A stretch of 29,240 nt of DNA from CAXXIC01 sp964534355 (lineage in GTDB: Bacteria; Bacteroidota; Bacteroidia; Bacteroidales; UBA7332): positions 1 through 29,240 of the forward strand of contig CAZHNZ010000044.1 in assembly GCA_964534355.1 (NCBI GenBank), read 5' to 3'. This document shows, piece by piece, positions 13,762-21,589 of the stretch. The stretch's first letter is position 1. Each line of letters starts with the position of its first letter. Under the pieces are notes generated by a model, which was given only the letters and a program-made list of their open reading frames with translations, did not search any database and was not told the origin of the DNA. The translations under genes were made by a program, and so were the position numbers.

Positions 13762-14994
13762 ATGAAAAAACAGTTGAGCATACTACTCATTTCTCTCTCT
13801 CTTATCCTGAACATCCGGGCCGGCAAAAACCCCGACTCGCAGATAGACTCGATAGTGAAAGACGGAATAGCCAAACGGGCATTTCCCGGCTGTCAGGTGG
13901 TAGTTTTGAGAGATGGAAAAACAATATACGACAAATGTTTTGGCACACTCACCTACGAGTCAAAACAGAAGGTACAGCCAACCACACTCTACGACGTAGC
14001 CTCGGTAACCAAAACCACGGCCACACTACTGGCTATCATGAAACTGTACGACGAAGGCAAACTGCGGCTTACAGATAAAGCCTCTCAGTATTTGCCGTTT
14101 CTGCGGGGCACCGACAAAGAGAGCCTCACCATCACCGATCTGTTGCTGCACGAAACCGGACTCCCCGGTTCACTCTTTTTCTATCGAAGCGTGCTGGAAA
14201 AAGGCGGAAAAAGGTTCAAAGAAGGGGTAGTATCCGCAATACCTGCTGCCGGTTTTTCCCTGAAAATTGGCGACAGCCTCTACCTCTGCGACCGATTTCA
14301 CGACGATGCAATGCAGATGATTGCCAACGCTCGCCTCAACCCGAAAACTTTTGTTTACAGCTGCGTCAATTTCATTCTGCTGAAAGAGATTGCCGAAACC
14401 ATCAGCGGCACTTCATTAGACAGCTTTCTCTACCGCGGGTTTTATCAACCCATAAAACTGAAACATACCGCATTCTGCCCGCTACGCTCACACAAAAAAG
14501 AGGATATTGCCCCCACGATCAAAAACGATATTCTGCGAAAAGGCCCGATACAGGGCTATGTGCACGACCCCGACGCGGCCTTTCTGGGCGGGGTTTCGGG
14601 CAATGCCGGACTCTTTTCGACCGCCCGCGAGGTAGCCCGCATCCACCAAATGCTGCTCAACCTTGGTGAACTGGATGGCAAACGCTACCTGAACGAAGAG
14701 ACCTGCCGCATTTTCACCACCACAACTTCGGCCAACGGACGCCGGGGATTGGGATACGACAAACCCAACCCGACAGAACAAAAACTAAACCCGTGCAGTG
14801 CGCTGGCACCGGCAGAGGTATATGGCCACACCGGATACACCGGCACCTCGTGCTGGGTAGACCCGATAAACAAGTTAATCATCGTATTTATCAGCAACCG
14901 CACCTACCCCGACGACAGCGAAAACCGCCTGTCGCGGCTGAAAATACGCCCGAAAATTCAAGATGCCATTTACAAATCGTTGAAAAATAAATAG
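13762..14994 (+). CDS. Exported serine hydrolase, beta-lactamase/class C PBP-like
   Basis: A 410-residue protein with a signal peptide (MKKQLSILLISLSLILNIRA) and the class-C beta-lactamase/DD-peptidase fold. The catalytic SxxK is S81-VT-K84 in VASVTKTTA, the second motif is YSCVNFILL and the third is HTGYTG in place of KTG. Family members hydrolyse peptidoglycan peptides, esters or other amides; true beta-lactamase activity is not implied. It begins a set of three closely spaced exported proteins with the deacetylase and lipoprotein that follow, 5 nt and 38 nt apart, suggesting an envelope-related operon. Confidence 0.9.
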   Translation: MKKQLSILLISLSLILNIRAGKNPDSQIDSIVKDGIAKRAFPGCQVVVLRDGKTIYDKCFGTLTYESKQKVQPTTLYDVASVTKTTATLLAIMKLYDEGKLRLTDKASQYLPFLRGTDKESLTITDLLLHETGLPGSLFFYRSVLEKGGKRFKEGVVSAIPAAGFSLKIGDSLYLCDRFHDDAMQMIANARLNPKTFVYSCVNFILLKEIAETISGTSLDSFLYRGFYQPIKLKHTAFCPLRSHKKEDIAPTIKNDILRKGPIQGYVHDPDAAFLGGVSGNAGLFSTAREVARIHQMLLNLGELDGKRYLNEETCRIFTTTTSANGRRGLGYDKPNPTEQKLNPCSALAPAEVYGHTGYTGTSCWVDPINKLIIVFISNRTYPDDSENRLSRLKIRPKIQDAIYKSLKNK

Positions 14995-14999
14995 TTCCG

Positions 15000-15830
15000 A
15001 TGAAAAAAAACCTGCACCTGACACTGCTTCTTCTGCTGGCCCTGTTTGCCGGTAGCTGCACACAGAAGCCCCTACAGAAACAAGAGACCACAAAAACCGA
15101 CACAACAACCGTCGAAAAACAAGAAACAAAAGCCGAAACCACACCCAATACGCCGGCTCAAATAGTGGCAAAACCCGAAGTGCCGGTGCTCTGCTACCAC
15201 CGCATTTCCGAAGGGAATAAGAGTGAATACACCGTAAGCCCCGCCACATTTGCGGCGCACATCAGGGTGCTTGCCGACAGCGGATACCACACCATTTCGC
15301 CTGATCAGCTCTACGACTACCTGCTCTACAATAAGCCTTTGCCCGAAAAACCGGTCATAATCAGCTTCGACGACTCGCGCACCGAGCACTTCGACATTGC
15401 CGCGCCTTTGCTCGAAAAGAGCGGGTTCAGAGGTGTATTCTTTATCATGACCATTACCTACAACAAAAAGAACTACATGACCAAAGAGCAAATTGGTCAA
15501 CTGGCCAAAAGCGGTCACACCGTGGGCATGCACAGCTGGGATCACACTATGGTACCCAAATACAACACCCCCGACGATTGGCAGAAACAGGTGATTGTCC
15601 CCAAAGAGAAGCTCGAAAGCATAACCGGCAGCCGGGTAGACTACTGGGCCTATCCCAACGGTGTATACGACCACAAAGGGGCGGCAGAGCTGAGCAAACA
15701 TTTTAAGCTTTCGTTTATCCTGTCCACCAAACGCGACACCCTGCTACCGCTGCAAACCGTACGCCGGATAATTGTTCCCGAATGGAGCGCACAAGGATTG
15801 CTCAAAGCTATGCGCAGAACATTTAAATGA
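15000..15830 (+). CDS. Polysaccharide deacetylase lipoprotein (NodB domain)
   Basis: A 276-residue lipoprotein: a hydrophobic leader ends in FAGSC (Cys20), then a Lys/Thr/Glu-rich linker to ~residue 55, then a carbohydrate esterase family 4 domain. Metal and catalytic motifs are present: SFDDS (Asp124, Asp125), HSWDH (the His-X3-His pair) and YWAYPNGVYD. The first residues of the domain, VLCYHRIS, are typical. Likely substrates are N-acetyl groups on peptidoglycan or a surface polysaccharide. Starts 5 nt after the serine hydrolase stop. Confidence 0.92.
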   Translation: MKKNLHLTLLLLLALFAGSCTQKPLQKQETTKTDTTTVEKQETKAETTPNTPAQIVAKPEVPVLCYHRISEGNKSEYTVSPATFAAHIRVLADSGYHTISPDQLYDYLLYNKPLPEKPVIISFDDSRTEHFDIAAPLLEKSGFRGVFFIMTITYNKKNYMTKEQIGQLAKSGHTVGMHSWDHTMVPKYNTPDDWQKQVIVPKEKLESITGSRVDYWAYPNGVYDHKGAAELSKHFKLSFILSTKRDTLLPLQTVRRIIVPEWSAQGLLKAMRRTFK

Positions 15831-15868
15831 GATTTAATGGATATTTAAACAAGTAATAAAGAGACAAA

Positions 15869-16903
15869 ATGAACAGAAAATTCGCCGTTGCACTCTCACT
15901 CACCACACTGTTTATCCTCTGCGGATGTGCACAAGTCAGTGAAAAAAAGCCCAAAACCGGAACATCCGCCGACACAGAAGAGGCCCAAACAGAAGAGGCC
16001 GCAAAACCCAAAGCAGAAGTAGTAGAGCCAATTTCGTACCAAAAGAAGCTGGAAGCCCTGGCCAATGGCGACACCACCGGACTATGGCCGGTGAAGCAAC
16101 AACCCGAACCACTGAAAGGTGCAATACTGCCCTTCAAACGAATAGTTGCCTATTACGGAAATCTCTATTCGAAAAGAATGGGAATACTGGGCGAATATCC
16201 CCCCAAAGAGGTCTGGAAAAGGCTAAATGAAGAGGTGAAAGCCTGGGAAAAAGCAGACTCTGCCACCCCTGTGCAGCCGGCGATACATTACATTGCCGTA
16301 GTGGCGCAGGGCAGCCCCCGCAAAGATGGAAAATACCGACTGCGCATGCCCGATTGTCAGATAGACTCGGCTCTGGCAATTGCCAAAATGGGAAATGCGA
16401 TACTGTTTCTGGATATTCAGGTGTCGAACAGTACCTTGCGGGAAGAGGTGCCCCGTCTGGAAAAATATCTGAAAATGCCACAGGTACACCTGGGCATCGA
16501 CCCCGAATTTTCGATGAAAGATGGCAGCATACCCGGCCGGAAGATTGGCACAATGGATGCCGACGATGTGAACTACTGCTCGGAATATCTGGCTAAACTG
16601 GTGAAAGATAACAACCTGCCCCCGAAAGTACTGGTTGTACACCGTTTCACACAAGGCATGGTGCGCCGATACAAGGATATAAAACTTTGCCCCGAGGTGC
16701 AGGTAGTCATTAACATGGATGGATGGGGCGAGCCGGTACTGAAACGAAGCACCTACAAGCTCTACATCCGCAAAGAGCCCGTTCAGTTTACCGGATTTAA
16801 GCTCTTCTACAAAAACGACCTGAAAAAAGCGCCCCACGTGATGCTTACCCCGTCGGATCTGATGAAACTGAAACCTCAGCCCATTTACATTCAATACCAA
16901 TAG
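15869..16903 (+). CDS. Conserved lipoprotein of unknown function
   Basis: A 344-residue lipoprotein (leader ending ILCGC, Cys20) with an acidic Glu/Ala/Lys linker to about residue 55. The body contains IVAYYGN, HYIAVVAQG, ILFLDIQV, VHLGIDPEF, VLVVHRFTQ and VVINMDGWG: short hydrophobic strands ending in Asp or Gly, as expected of a TIM-barrel-like fold. Glycosidase-like activity is possible but no family motif is certain, so I assign none. It follows the deacetylase by 38 nt and probably acts with it at the cell surface. Confidence 0.8.
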   Translation: MNRKFAVALSLTTLFILCGCAQVSEKKPKTGTSADTEEAQTEEAAKPKAEVVEPISYQKKLEALANGDTTGLWPVKQQPEPLKGAILPFKRIVAYYGNLYSKRMGILGEYPPKEVWKRLNEEVKAWEKADSATPVQPAIHYIAVVAQGSPRKDGKYRLRMPDCQIDSALAIAKMGNAILFLDIQVSNSTLREEVPRLEKYLKMPQVHLGIDPEFSMKDGSIPGRKIGTMDADDVNYCSEYLAKLVKDNNLPPKVLVVHRFTQGMVRRYKDIKLCPEVQVVINMDGWGEPVLKRSTYKLYIRKEPVQFTGFKLFYKNDLKKAPHVMLTPSDLMKLKPQPIYIQYQ

Positions 16904-16943
16904 TTTACATTCGGAAGATGGAGACAAACCCGGGGTACACCGC

Positions 16944-17018
16944 TTTTTACTCACGTTAATCATGATATGGGTAAATAGTCTGAATGGAGGTTTGCTCCAC
17001 AGCTTCCTGCATAAACAT
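16944..17018 (-). pseudogene. Remnant of a fic gene and its 3' flank
   Basis: 16981-17018 matches 19210-19247, inside the intact fic gene, at 37 of 38 positions and would encode EAVEQTSIQT on the minus strand. 16944-16975 matches 18836-18867, the 3' flank of fic, with one or two differences. In the intact locus these two pieces are about 340 bp apart; here they are almost adjacent. It is therefore a deleted second copy of the fic 3' region. An in-frame TAA follows soon after the junction. Confidence 0.75.
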
Positions 17019-17170
17019 ATTAATCAGCTGATTTAGTTTTATTCTTTTCTGTTCGTTAGATTCTTCATTGCACAAAGATAATTAGAGAATGCGCCATGCG
17101 CCATTAATTACTGACGCACCCGCTCTGGCGGAGTTTGCAGAATAAATTTCTCTGTTCGCCAGAATAGACA

Positions 17171-17196
17171 ATAGAAACGCGGATGCAGCGGATTGA
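17171..17196 (+). repeat. Short relative of the GCGGAT repeat
   Basis: ATAGAAACGCGGATGCAGCG followed by GATTGAC resembles the left part of the repeats at 6441 and 6622, with a small deletion in the middle. Confidence 0.5.
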
Positions 17197-17235
17197 CATA
17201 TTTTGCTTCGACACATTGGTGGGCGGGTACAGAGA

Positions 17236-18246
17236 TTATTGTCCGATTTTTTTTCGCTCAATTCTTTCACGAGCTTCAATTAACGATTTATGGAGCTTAG
17301 TTTCTAAGATATTTTTCGGCATTAATTCTGTCCAGTATTCAGCTACCATTATACCGTCTTTATGCATTTCAAGCAATTCGATTTGTTCTTTGCTGGCTTC
17401 TGCACACAATATTAGTCCAATTGGCGATTCTTCTCCTTCTTGTTTTTCATATTTATCTAACCATCTCAAATACAATTCCATTTGCCCCTTGTATTTTGCT
17501 TTGAATTTGTCAATTCTTAATTCAATGGCTACAAGTCTTTTCAGTTTTCTATGGTAAAAAAGTAAGTCGAGATAAAAGTCATCACCATCAATTATCATTC
17601 TTTTCTGTCTTTCAACAAATGTGAAACCATTTCCGAGTTCGAGAATAAATGACTCAAGGTCTCTCAAAATTGCGGATTCTAAGTCATTTTCGAGATATCC
17701 GGTTTTTAATTCAAAAAAGTCTAAAAGGTATGGGTCTTTGAATATGTTTTTTTCGATTGTATCGGAATTGTAAAGTTGAAGATTAGCATGTTCTGTTCTT
17801 TCAAATAGTTTTCTGTCAATTTGCTTTCTAAGTTCACGAACACCCCAATTGTTGTTTGCCGATATTTTTCCATAAAATTCTCTGGCTTCATTGTCTTTAA
17901 GAGGTATAATTGCCAGAAAATGTGACCATGATAATTGTCGTGACAGTGTAACGACAATCTCAAAATCAGAAAACTTCTCGACAAACTGGATCATTCGTCT
18001 TAAATTCTTCTCTTCATAATTATTTCCAAATCGCTCAACCAATTGTCGTGACACTGTTACGACAATTTGTTTTCCATATTCTGCTCGCTGATTTTGGAGT
18101 GTGTGATTTAAAATTCGTTTCCCGATATGCCAAAAAAGAATTGTAAGTGAACTGTTTACGTAAGAAACAACGTTTTGTTTAGATTCTTCGATTAACGATA
18201 TAAGGTCTTCAACAAGGTGTTGATATTCAGATTTTTCTAAATTCAT
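17236..18246 (-). CDS. YhcG-type PDDEXK nuclease (DUF1016)
   Basis: A 336-residue protein of the YhcG/DUF1016 family: an N-terminal helical DNA-binding-like part (ILFWHIGKRI, GKQIVVTVSRQL, EKNLRRMIQF, LSRQLSWSHF) and a C-terminal PD-(D/E)XK nuclease part (residues ~200-330) with DFYLDLLFYHRKLKRLVAIEL and QMELYLRWLDKYE. Family members are linked to recombination-promoting nuclease activity and often sit beside restriction or mobile genes. The usual ELK of the active site reads ELR here, a change at the catalytic Lys that could weaken cleavage. A possible -7 element lies upstream at 18335-18328 in a duplicated block. The gene is clearly more AT-rich than the ars genes, consistent with acquisition. 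Confidence 0.9.
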   Translation of the reverse strand: MNLEKSEYQHLVEDLISLIEESKQNVVSYVNSSLTILFWHIGKRILNHTLQNQRAEYGKQIVVTVSRQLVERFGNNYEEKNLRRMIQFVEKFSDFEIVVTLSRQLSWSHFLAIIPLKDNEAREFYGKISANNNWGVRELRKQIDRKLFERTEHANLQLYNSDTIEKNIFKDPYLLDFFELKTGYLENDLESAILRDLESFILELGNGFTFVERQKRMIIDGDDFYLDLLFYHRKLKRLVAIELRIDKFKAKYKGQMELYLRWLDKYEKQEGEESPIGLILCAEASKEQIELLEMHKDGIMVAEYWTELMPKNILETKLHKSLIEARERIERKKIGQ

Positions 18247-18290
18247 GTTTTCTGCTTCTGTTTTTGAAAATTATGTCACAAAAATTACGT

Positions 18291-18486
18291 ATTCCGGTGA
18301 TATGCACCCGGTGGAAAATCAGCATGACAAAATTACTGTTTTTTTCTTTATATCTCTTCTTTGGGATTAGAACGGTGCGAATTAATGTAAGCAATCGGCC
18401 AACCACGCTTTTCCCGGCATATTTTAAGCAGATATCTTTGTCGAAAAAAACTATGTCAATGAGAAATTTGTGGTATAACGATTAAT
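18291..18486 (-). repeat. Duplicated block, copy 1 (upstream of yhcG)
   Basis: About 195 bp nearly identical to 20058-20270. Shared text includes ATTCCGGTGATATGCACCCG, CTTTGGGATTAGA, AATCGGCCAACCACGC and TTTGTGGTATAACGATT. The other copy has a 16-bp insertion near its left end. Each copy is immediately 5' of a minus-strand gene and holds CAAAATTA (18328-18335), that is TAATTTTG on the minus strand, a -7 match. The rest of 18247-18908 (18487-18835) shows no gene, only AT-rich sequence. Confidence 0.9.
18328..18335 (-). promoter_or_regulatory. Possible yhcG -7 element
   Basis: TAATTTTG on the minus strand, about 80 nt before the yhcG ATG. The same element is conserved in the duplicate block in front of fic (20110-20117). 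No clear -33. Confidence 0.45.
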
Positions 18487-18835
18487 GGTTTCCTCGCTAT
18501 ATCAGCGGACATCCGCGTAGCTATTTAAACCTGCTATGGATTTAAAATATTATCAAGTTTTGCAGGTAACGAACAATTTTTTATATAAAATAAATTTCTT
18601 TGCGAAAATCCTTTTATCTCGGGAAACGCACTATGCAAATCTTTTGATAATTGTTCAATTACTGCGTCTCCCCAATTTTTATTTGTCCGTCACCCCGGAT
18701 ATACCGCAAAAAGTTGCTAAACCATCAGAGCGAAAGCAACGTTCGCCGCATGGCAATTGTAATTCAACGTTTTTTTTATGTGTACAACTTTTGATTTTTT
18801 ACTCACGTTTAAAATTTCGTGTGTAGGATTTTCAA

Positions 18836-18890
18836 TTTTTTACCCACGTTAATCATGATATGGGTAAAAAAATTCAGAATTTACCCATAT
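18836..18890 (-). terminator. Overlapping hairpins downstream of fic
   Basis: Three arms can pair in two mutually exclusive ways. TTTTTTACCCA (18836-18846) pairs with TGGGTAAAAAA (18861-18871), or ATATGGGTAAA (18858-18868) pairs with TTTACCCATAT (18880-18890). Lying 19 nt past the fic stop and flanked by A/T runs, they could end fic transcription. A related CACGTTTAAAATTTCGTGTG palindrome-like stretch lies just left (18803-18822). Confidence 0.6.
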
Positions 18891-18908
18891 TGAACATAAA
18901 TAGGTGAG

Positions 18909-19997
18909 TTATTTCTCTTTAAGAGTAGTCACATTTGCCAATAAGTGAAATAATTCATCGTTAAGAAAATAGATTTCTTTGCCAATCTTTATTTCACTTA
19001 AGAAACCGGCTTCGCACAGTGTATGTAAATATTTTGCAGCAGTTTTACGTGTTATTCGTAAATCCTGCACCAGAAATTCAATTTTAGTATAAGGGTGTTT
19101 AAACAAGTTGTTAATCAAATCCTGACTATAAATATTTGGCAGTTCGGTTCTTATTTTTTTCTTGTGTTGCATCATTAATGCTTTAATACCTCGTACAATA
19201 GCAGTTGTTTGAATGGAGGTTTGCTCCACAGCTTCCAGCATAAACATTAGCCATGGTTCCCAATTTTGAGTAATTCGGGTTTCCTGCAGAAGTTTATAGT
19301 ACGTGCCTTTATTTTGGTTTATGTAACGGCTTAAATATAGAATAGGCAAATTCAGAAGATTTTCTTTTACCAGAAACAATATATTGATGATACGACCTGT
19401 ACGTCCATTGCCATCGTAGAAAGGATGAATGCTCTCGAATTGGTGGTGTATTACAGCCATTTTTACCAATGGATCCCAGTCGCTCAATTCATTATCGTTC
19501 ATAAACTTTTCAAGATTCGACATATATTCCACAATCTCATCGTGATTCTGTGGAGGTGTGTAAACAATCTGCCCTGTTTGTTCATTTTTGAGTTCAGTTC
19601 CGGGCAATTTTCTAAACCCTGACCTGGTTTTTTCTAAGGCGCTCTGTATATCAATGATTTGATTGCAAGTTAGTAAACCTTGTTTTTTGACTACCGAGAA
19701 GCCATCTTTTAATGCAGTAGCATAATTATAGACTTCTTTGGCAGCAATACTCGTAAACCGTTTTGCAAAATTGTCGCTACTAAACAATTCATCATGTGTG
19801 GTTATGATGTTTTCTATAGCTGAACTATCTTTAGCCTCCTGAAGCGAAAGTGTATTCAGAATGATAACCTCGTTTGGAATGGTTTCCGCCACACCGTTTA
19901 GTTCAGCCAAAGCTTTGTGTGCTAAAGTCAGTTTCTTTAAAACTACTTTGGTTTCAATATCCTTATTTAAAGGCAATTGTGGGATTATATAATTCAT
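18909..19997 (-). CDS. Fic-domain AMP-transferase-like protein
   Basis: A 362-residue Fic protein from the chosen start MNYIIPQLPLN. The core motif HPFYDGNGRTGR (residues 191-202) is a complete match to HxFx(D/E)GNGRxxR, so AMP transfer from ATP to a target hydroxyl is expected. The N-terminal helix holds S58-SAI-E62-N63, matching the (S/T)xxxE(G/N) autoinhibitory motif; the protein is thus of the self-inhibited class. A C-terminal winged-helix-like segment (KIEFLVQDLRITRKTAAKYLHTL) may bind DNA. No separate antitoxin gene is next to it. Starts at 20021 or 20057 are possible in frame. Substrate unknown. Confidence 0.92.
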   Translation of the reverse strand: MNYIIPQLPLNKDIETKVVLKKLTLAHKALAELNGVAETIPNEVIILNTLSLQEAKDSSAIENIITTHDELFSSDNFAKRFTSIAAKEVYNYATALKDGFSVVKKQGLLTCNQIIDIQSALEKTRSGFRKLPGTELKNEQTGQIVYTPPQNHDEIVEYMSNLEKFMNDNELSDWDPLVKMAVIHHQFESIHPFYDGNGRTGRIINILFLVKENLLNLPILYLSRYINQNKGTYYKLLQETRITQNWEPWLMFMLEAVEQTSIQTTAIVRGIKALMMQHKKKIRTELPNIYSQDLINNLFKHPYTKIEFLVQDLRITRKTAAKYLHTLCEAGFLSEIKIGKEIYFLNDELFHLLANVTTLKEK

Positions 19998-20057
19998 TTT
20001 TATTTTATTTCGTCGTTTACTCATAAAACTCAACCAAACGCGCCAGTCTATATTCAC

Positions 20058-20270
20058 ATTCCGGTGATATGCACCCGGTTTTGTGGCTACGATTAAAAAA
20101 TCAGCATGACAAAATTACTGTTTTTTTCTTTAAATCTCTTCTTTGGGATTAGAGCGGTGCGAATTAATGTAAGCAATCGGCCAACCACGCTTTTCCCGGC
20201 ATATTTTAAGCAGATATCTTTGTCGAATAATAAACTATGTCAATGAGGAATTTGTGGTATAACGATTGAT
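20058..20270 (-). repeat. Duplicated block, copy 2 (upstream of fic)
   Basis: Second copy of the block at 18291-18486, same orientation, ending in GGTATAACGATT exactly where the 42-bp array begins. It carries the same minus-strand TAATTTTG (20117-20110), placed to serve fic. The two copies form direct repeats flanking the fic gene. Homology resumes beyond the array: CGCGTAGCTATATAAACCT (20722-20740) parallels 18511-18529. Confidence 0.9.
20110..20117 (-). promoter_or_regulatory. Possible fic -7 element
   Basis: TAATTTTG on the minus strand, about 115 nt before the chosen fic ATG, conserved with the copy in front of yhcG. No clear -33. Confidence 0.4.
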
Positions 20271-20665
20271 AGCATTTTTTCTTGGTGCAGTGGTTGCAGC
20301 ATAACCATTGATGCCATTTTTTCTTAGTGCAGTAGTTGCAGCATAACCATCGATGCCATTTTTCTTAGTGCAGTAGTTGCAGCATAAACATCGATGGCAT
20401 TTGTTCCTAGTGCGGTAATTGCAGCATACCGATTGATAGCATTTGTTCTTGGTGCAGTATTTGCGGCATAACCATTGATGGCATTTATTCTTGGTGCAGT
20501 ATTTGCAGCATAACAATCGATGCCATTTTTCTTAGAGCAGTATTTGCAGCATAACCATTGATGGCATTTGTTCCTAGTGCGGTAATTGCGGCATAACGAT
20601 TGATAGCATTTTTTCTTGGTGCAGTGGTTGCAGCATAACCATTGAGGCCATTTTTTCTTAGTGCA
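20268..20665. repeat. Tandem array of a 42-bp unit, nine full copies plus a partial
   Basis: Units begin at 20268, 20310, 20352, 20393, 20435, 20477, 20519, 20560, 20602 and 20644 (partial). Seven are 42 bp and two are 41 bp. The consensus starts GATGGCATTTKTTCTTRGTG and ends TTGCAGCATAACCATT. Units 1 and 9 are identical and units 4 and 8 nearly so, showing block duplication. There is no spacer, so it is not a CRISPR. Minus-strand frames stay open only because the unit is a multiple of three and lacks stops. Confidence 0.95.
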
Positions 20666-20914
20666 ATCAATTGACACCCCGACTACGACAGATAGAAATT
20701 ATACCATCAATTCTCTCCTCGCAGACATTCGCGTAGCTATATAAACCTATCGTAGATTACAAATCACCGGGAACAGGCAATTGCAAATTAGCTACGCTGA
20801 CCGATGGTTCAAACGACGGATTATCACCTTTCTATGGCTTCATATCCGGTGTGGATGGGCGTCTGCAGAAGGGGGGATACATTATGAAAGAACAACTTTG
20901 CTTTAATGTTCTAA
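20666..20914. other. Gap between the 42-bp array and the DUF1919 gene
   Basis: No gene is supported. Its left part continues the homology with the sequence to the right of copy 1 of the duplicated block (CGCGTAGCTAT then TAAACCT). The right part (20790-20890) is GC-richer than its surroundings and may be a relic, but I could not match it to any family. Confidence 0.4.
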
Positions 20915-21589
20915 TTAGACTTTGGTACTGTCAGTAAATGATTTCATCTTGCTATACATGTTTTTTGTAACTTTTCCTGAATTAATCCATTTGAATACGT
21001 CAATATACTTAAATGAATATCTAAATAATTCAATGCCATCTGGTGCAAATTGATTATTTTCATTTTCATTTATTTTAAAATGATTCTTTTCGTTTATCTG
21101 AAAAATTCCAAATGAAACCTTGTTTTTGAAATTTAATTGATGGAATTTGATTAATATTTTTTTATCAGTAAGATCTCTATCACAGATTTTTATATAATAC
21201 TTATTCTTATCTTTAATCTGCTTCATTCTGTGTAATCTTCTATTCCATTTAGTATTAGCCTCATATCTATTTTTATAGTGTATAAAATGAATTTCAATAT
21301 CATCTAATATTCCTATTGGATAGGAAATCTCACTATCTGTCCATTTAGACTTAGAAACAAATAATAATTTTTTATCAATATAATAATCAAAGTTTTCTAA
21401 TAATTTAATATAATCAGGGCCATAAATAAATAGTCCTACAAATGGAGTGTTATATTCTAATCCAAGCCTATTGTATATTTCAGCACCCCAACAATTATTT
21501 GATATAACTACGAAATCTTTATTTCTATAAAGCTTTTTATCAATTTTTTTAGTGGTAGTAACAAACACTTTCTTTATTAATTTTAACAT
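20915..21589 (-). CDS. DUF1919 family protein (exopolysaccharide-associated)
   Basis: A 224-residue protein matching DUF1919 (PF08942). The signature ISNNCWGAEIYNRLGLEYNT is followed by PFVGLFIYGPDYIKLLENF, YPIGILDDIEIHFIHYK and EANTKWNRRLHRM. Members occur in capsule and exopolysaccharide clusters, where a transferase-like role is suspected but not proven. Here it stands alone with no glycosyltransferase beside it. Its base composition is strikingly AT-rich and its Lys/Asn/Ile content high compared with the rest of the window, a sign of recent transfer. No signal peptide or membrane segment. Confidence 0.88.
   Translation of the reverse strand: MLKLIKKVFVTTTKKIDKKLYRNKDFVVISNNCWGAEIYNRLGLEYNTPFVGLFIYGPDYIKLLENFDYYIDKKLLFVSKSKWTDSEISYPIGILDDIEIHFIHYKNRYEANTKWNRRLHRMKQIKDKNKYYIKICDRDLTDKKILIKFHQLNFKNKVSFGIFQINEKNHFKINENENNQFAPDGIELFRYSFKYIDVFKWINSGKVTKNMYSKMKSFTDSTKV

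Larger units (their letters stand above)
16904..17235. other. Gene-free gap with repeat relics
   Basis: No intact gene is visible. It contains the fic remnant (16944-17018), a short GCGGAT repeat (17171-17196) and a 7-bp inverted repeat TCTGGCG/CGCCAGA near 17123-17158. The plus-strand operon ends at its left and yhcG (minus) ends at its right, so terminators are expected here but I see no convincing one. Confidence 0.6.

Noticed and set aside
18264..18826. Two short plus-strand open frames in the gap upstream of yhcG
   Set aside because: One lies in the duplicated promoter block and the other in AT-rich sequence. Neither has a family pattern or convincing initiation region.
18291..20270. 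Composite transposon around fic
   Set aside because: The flanking direct repeats are only ~195 bp, carry no transposase or clear terminal inverted repeats, and lie at promoters; a duplicated promoter block is the simpler reading.
20268..20665. CRISPR array
   Set aside because: Units are head-to-tail with no unique spacers, and no cas gene is near.
20235..20677. Repetitive Cys-rich proteins encoded on the minus strand of the 42-bp array
   Set aside because: Three frames are open merely because the 42-bp unit is a multiple of three with no stops. There is no signal peptide or start context, and the 41-bp units shift the frame.
20790..20890. Possible gene fragment before the DUF1919 gene
   Set aside because: A short readable peptide with no match I can name; too short and without start context.
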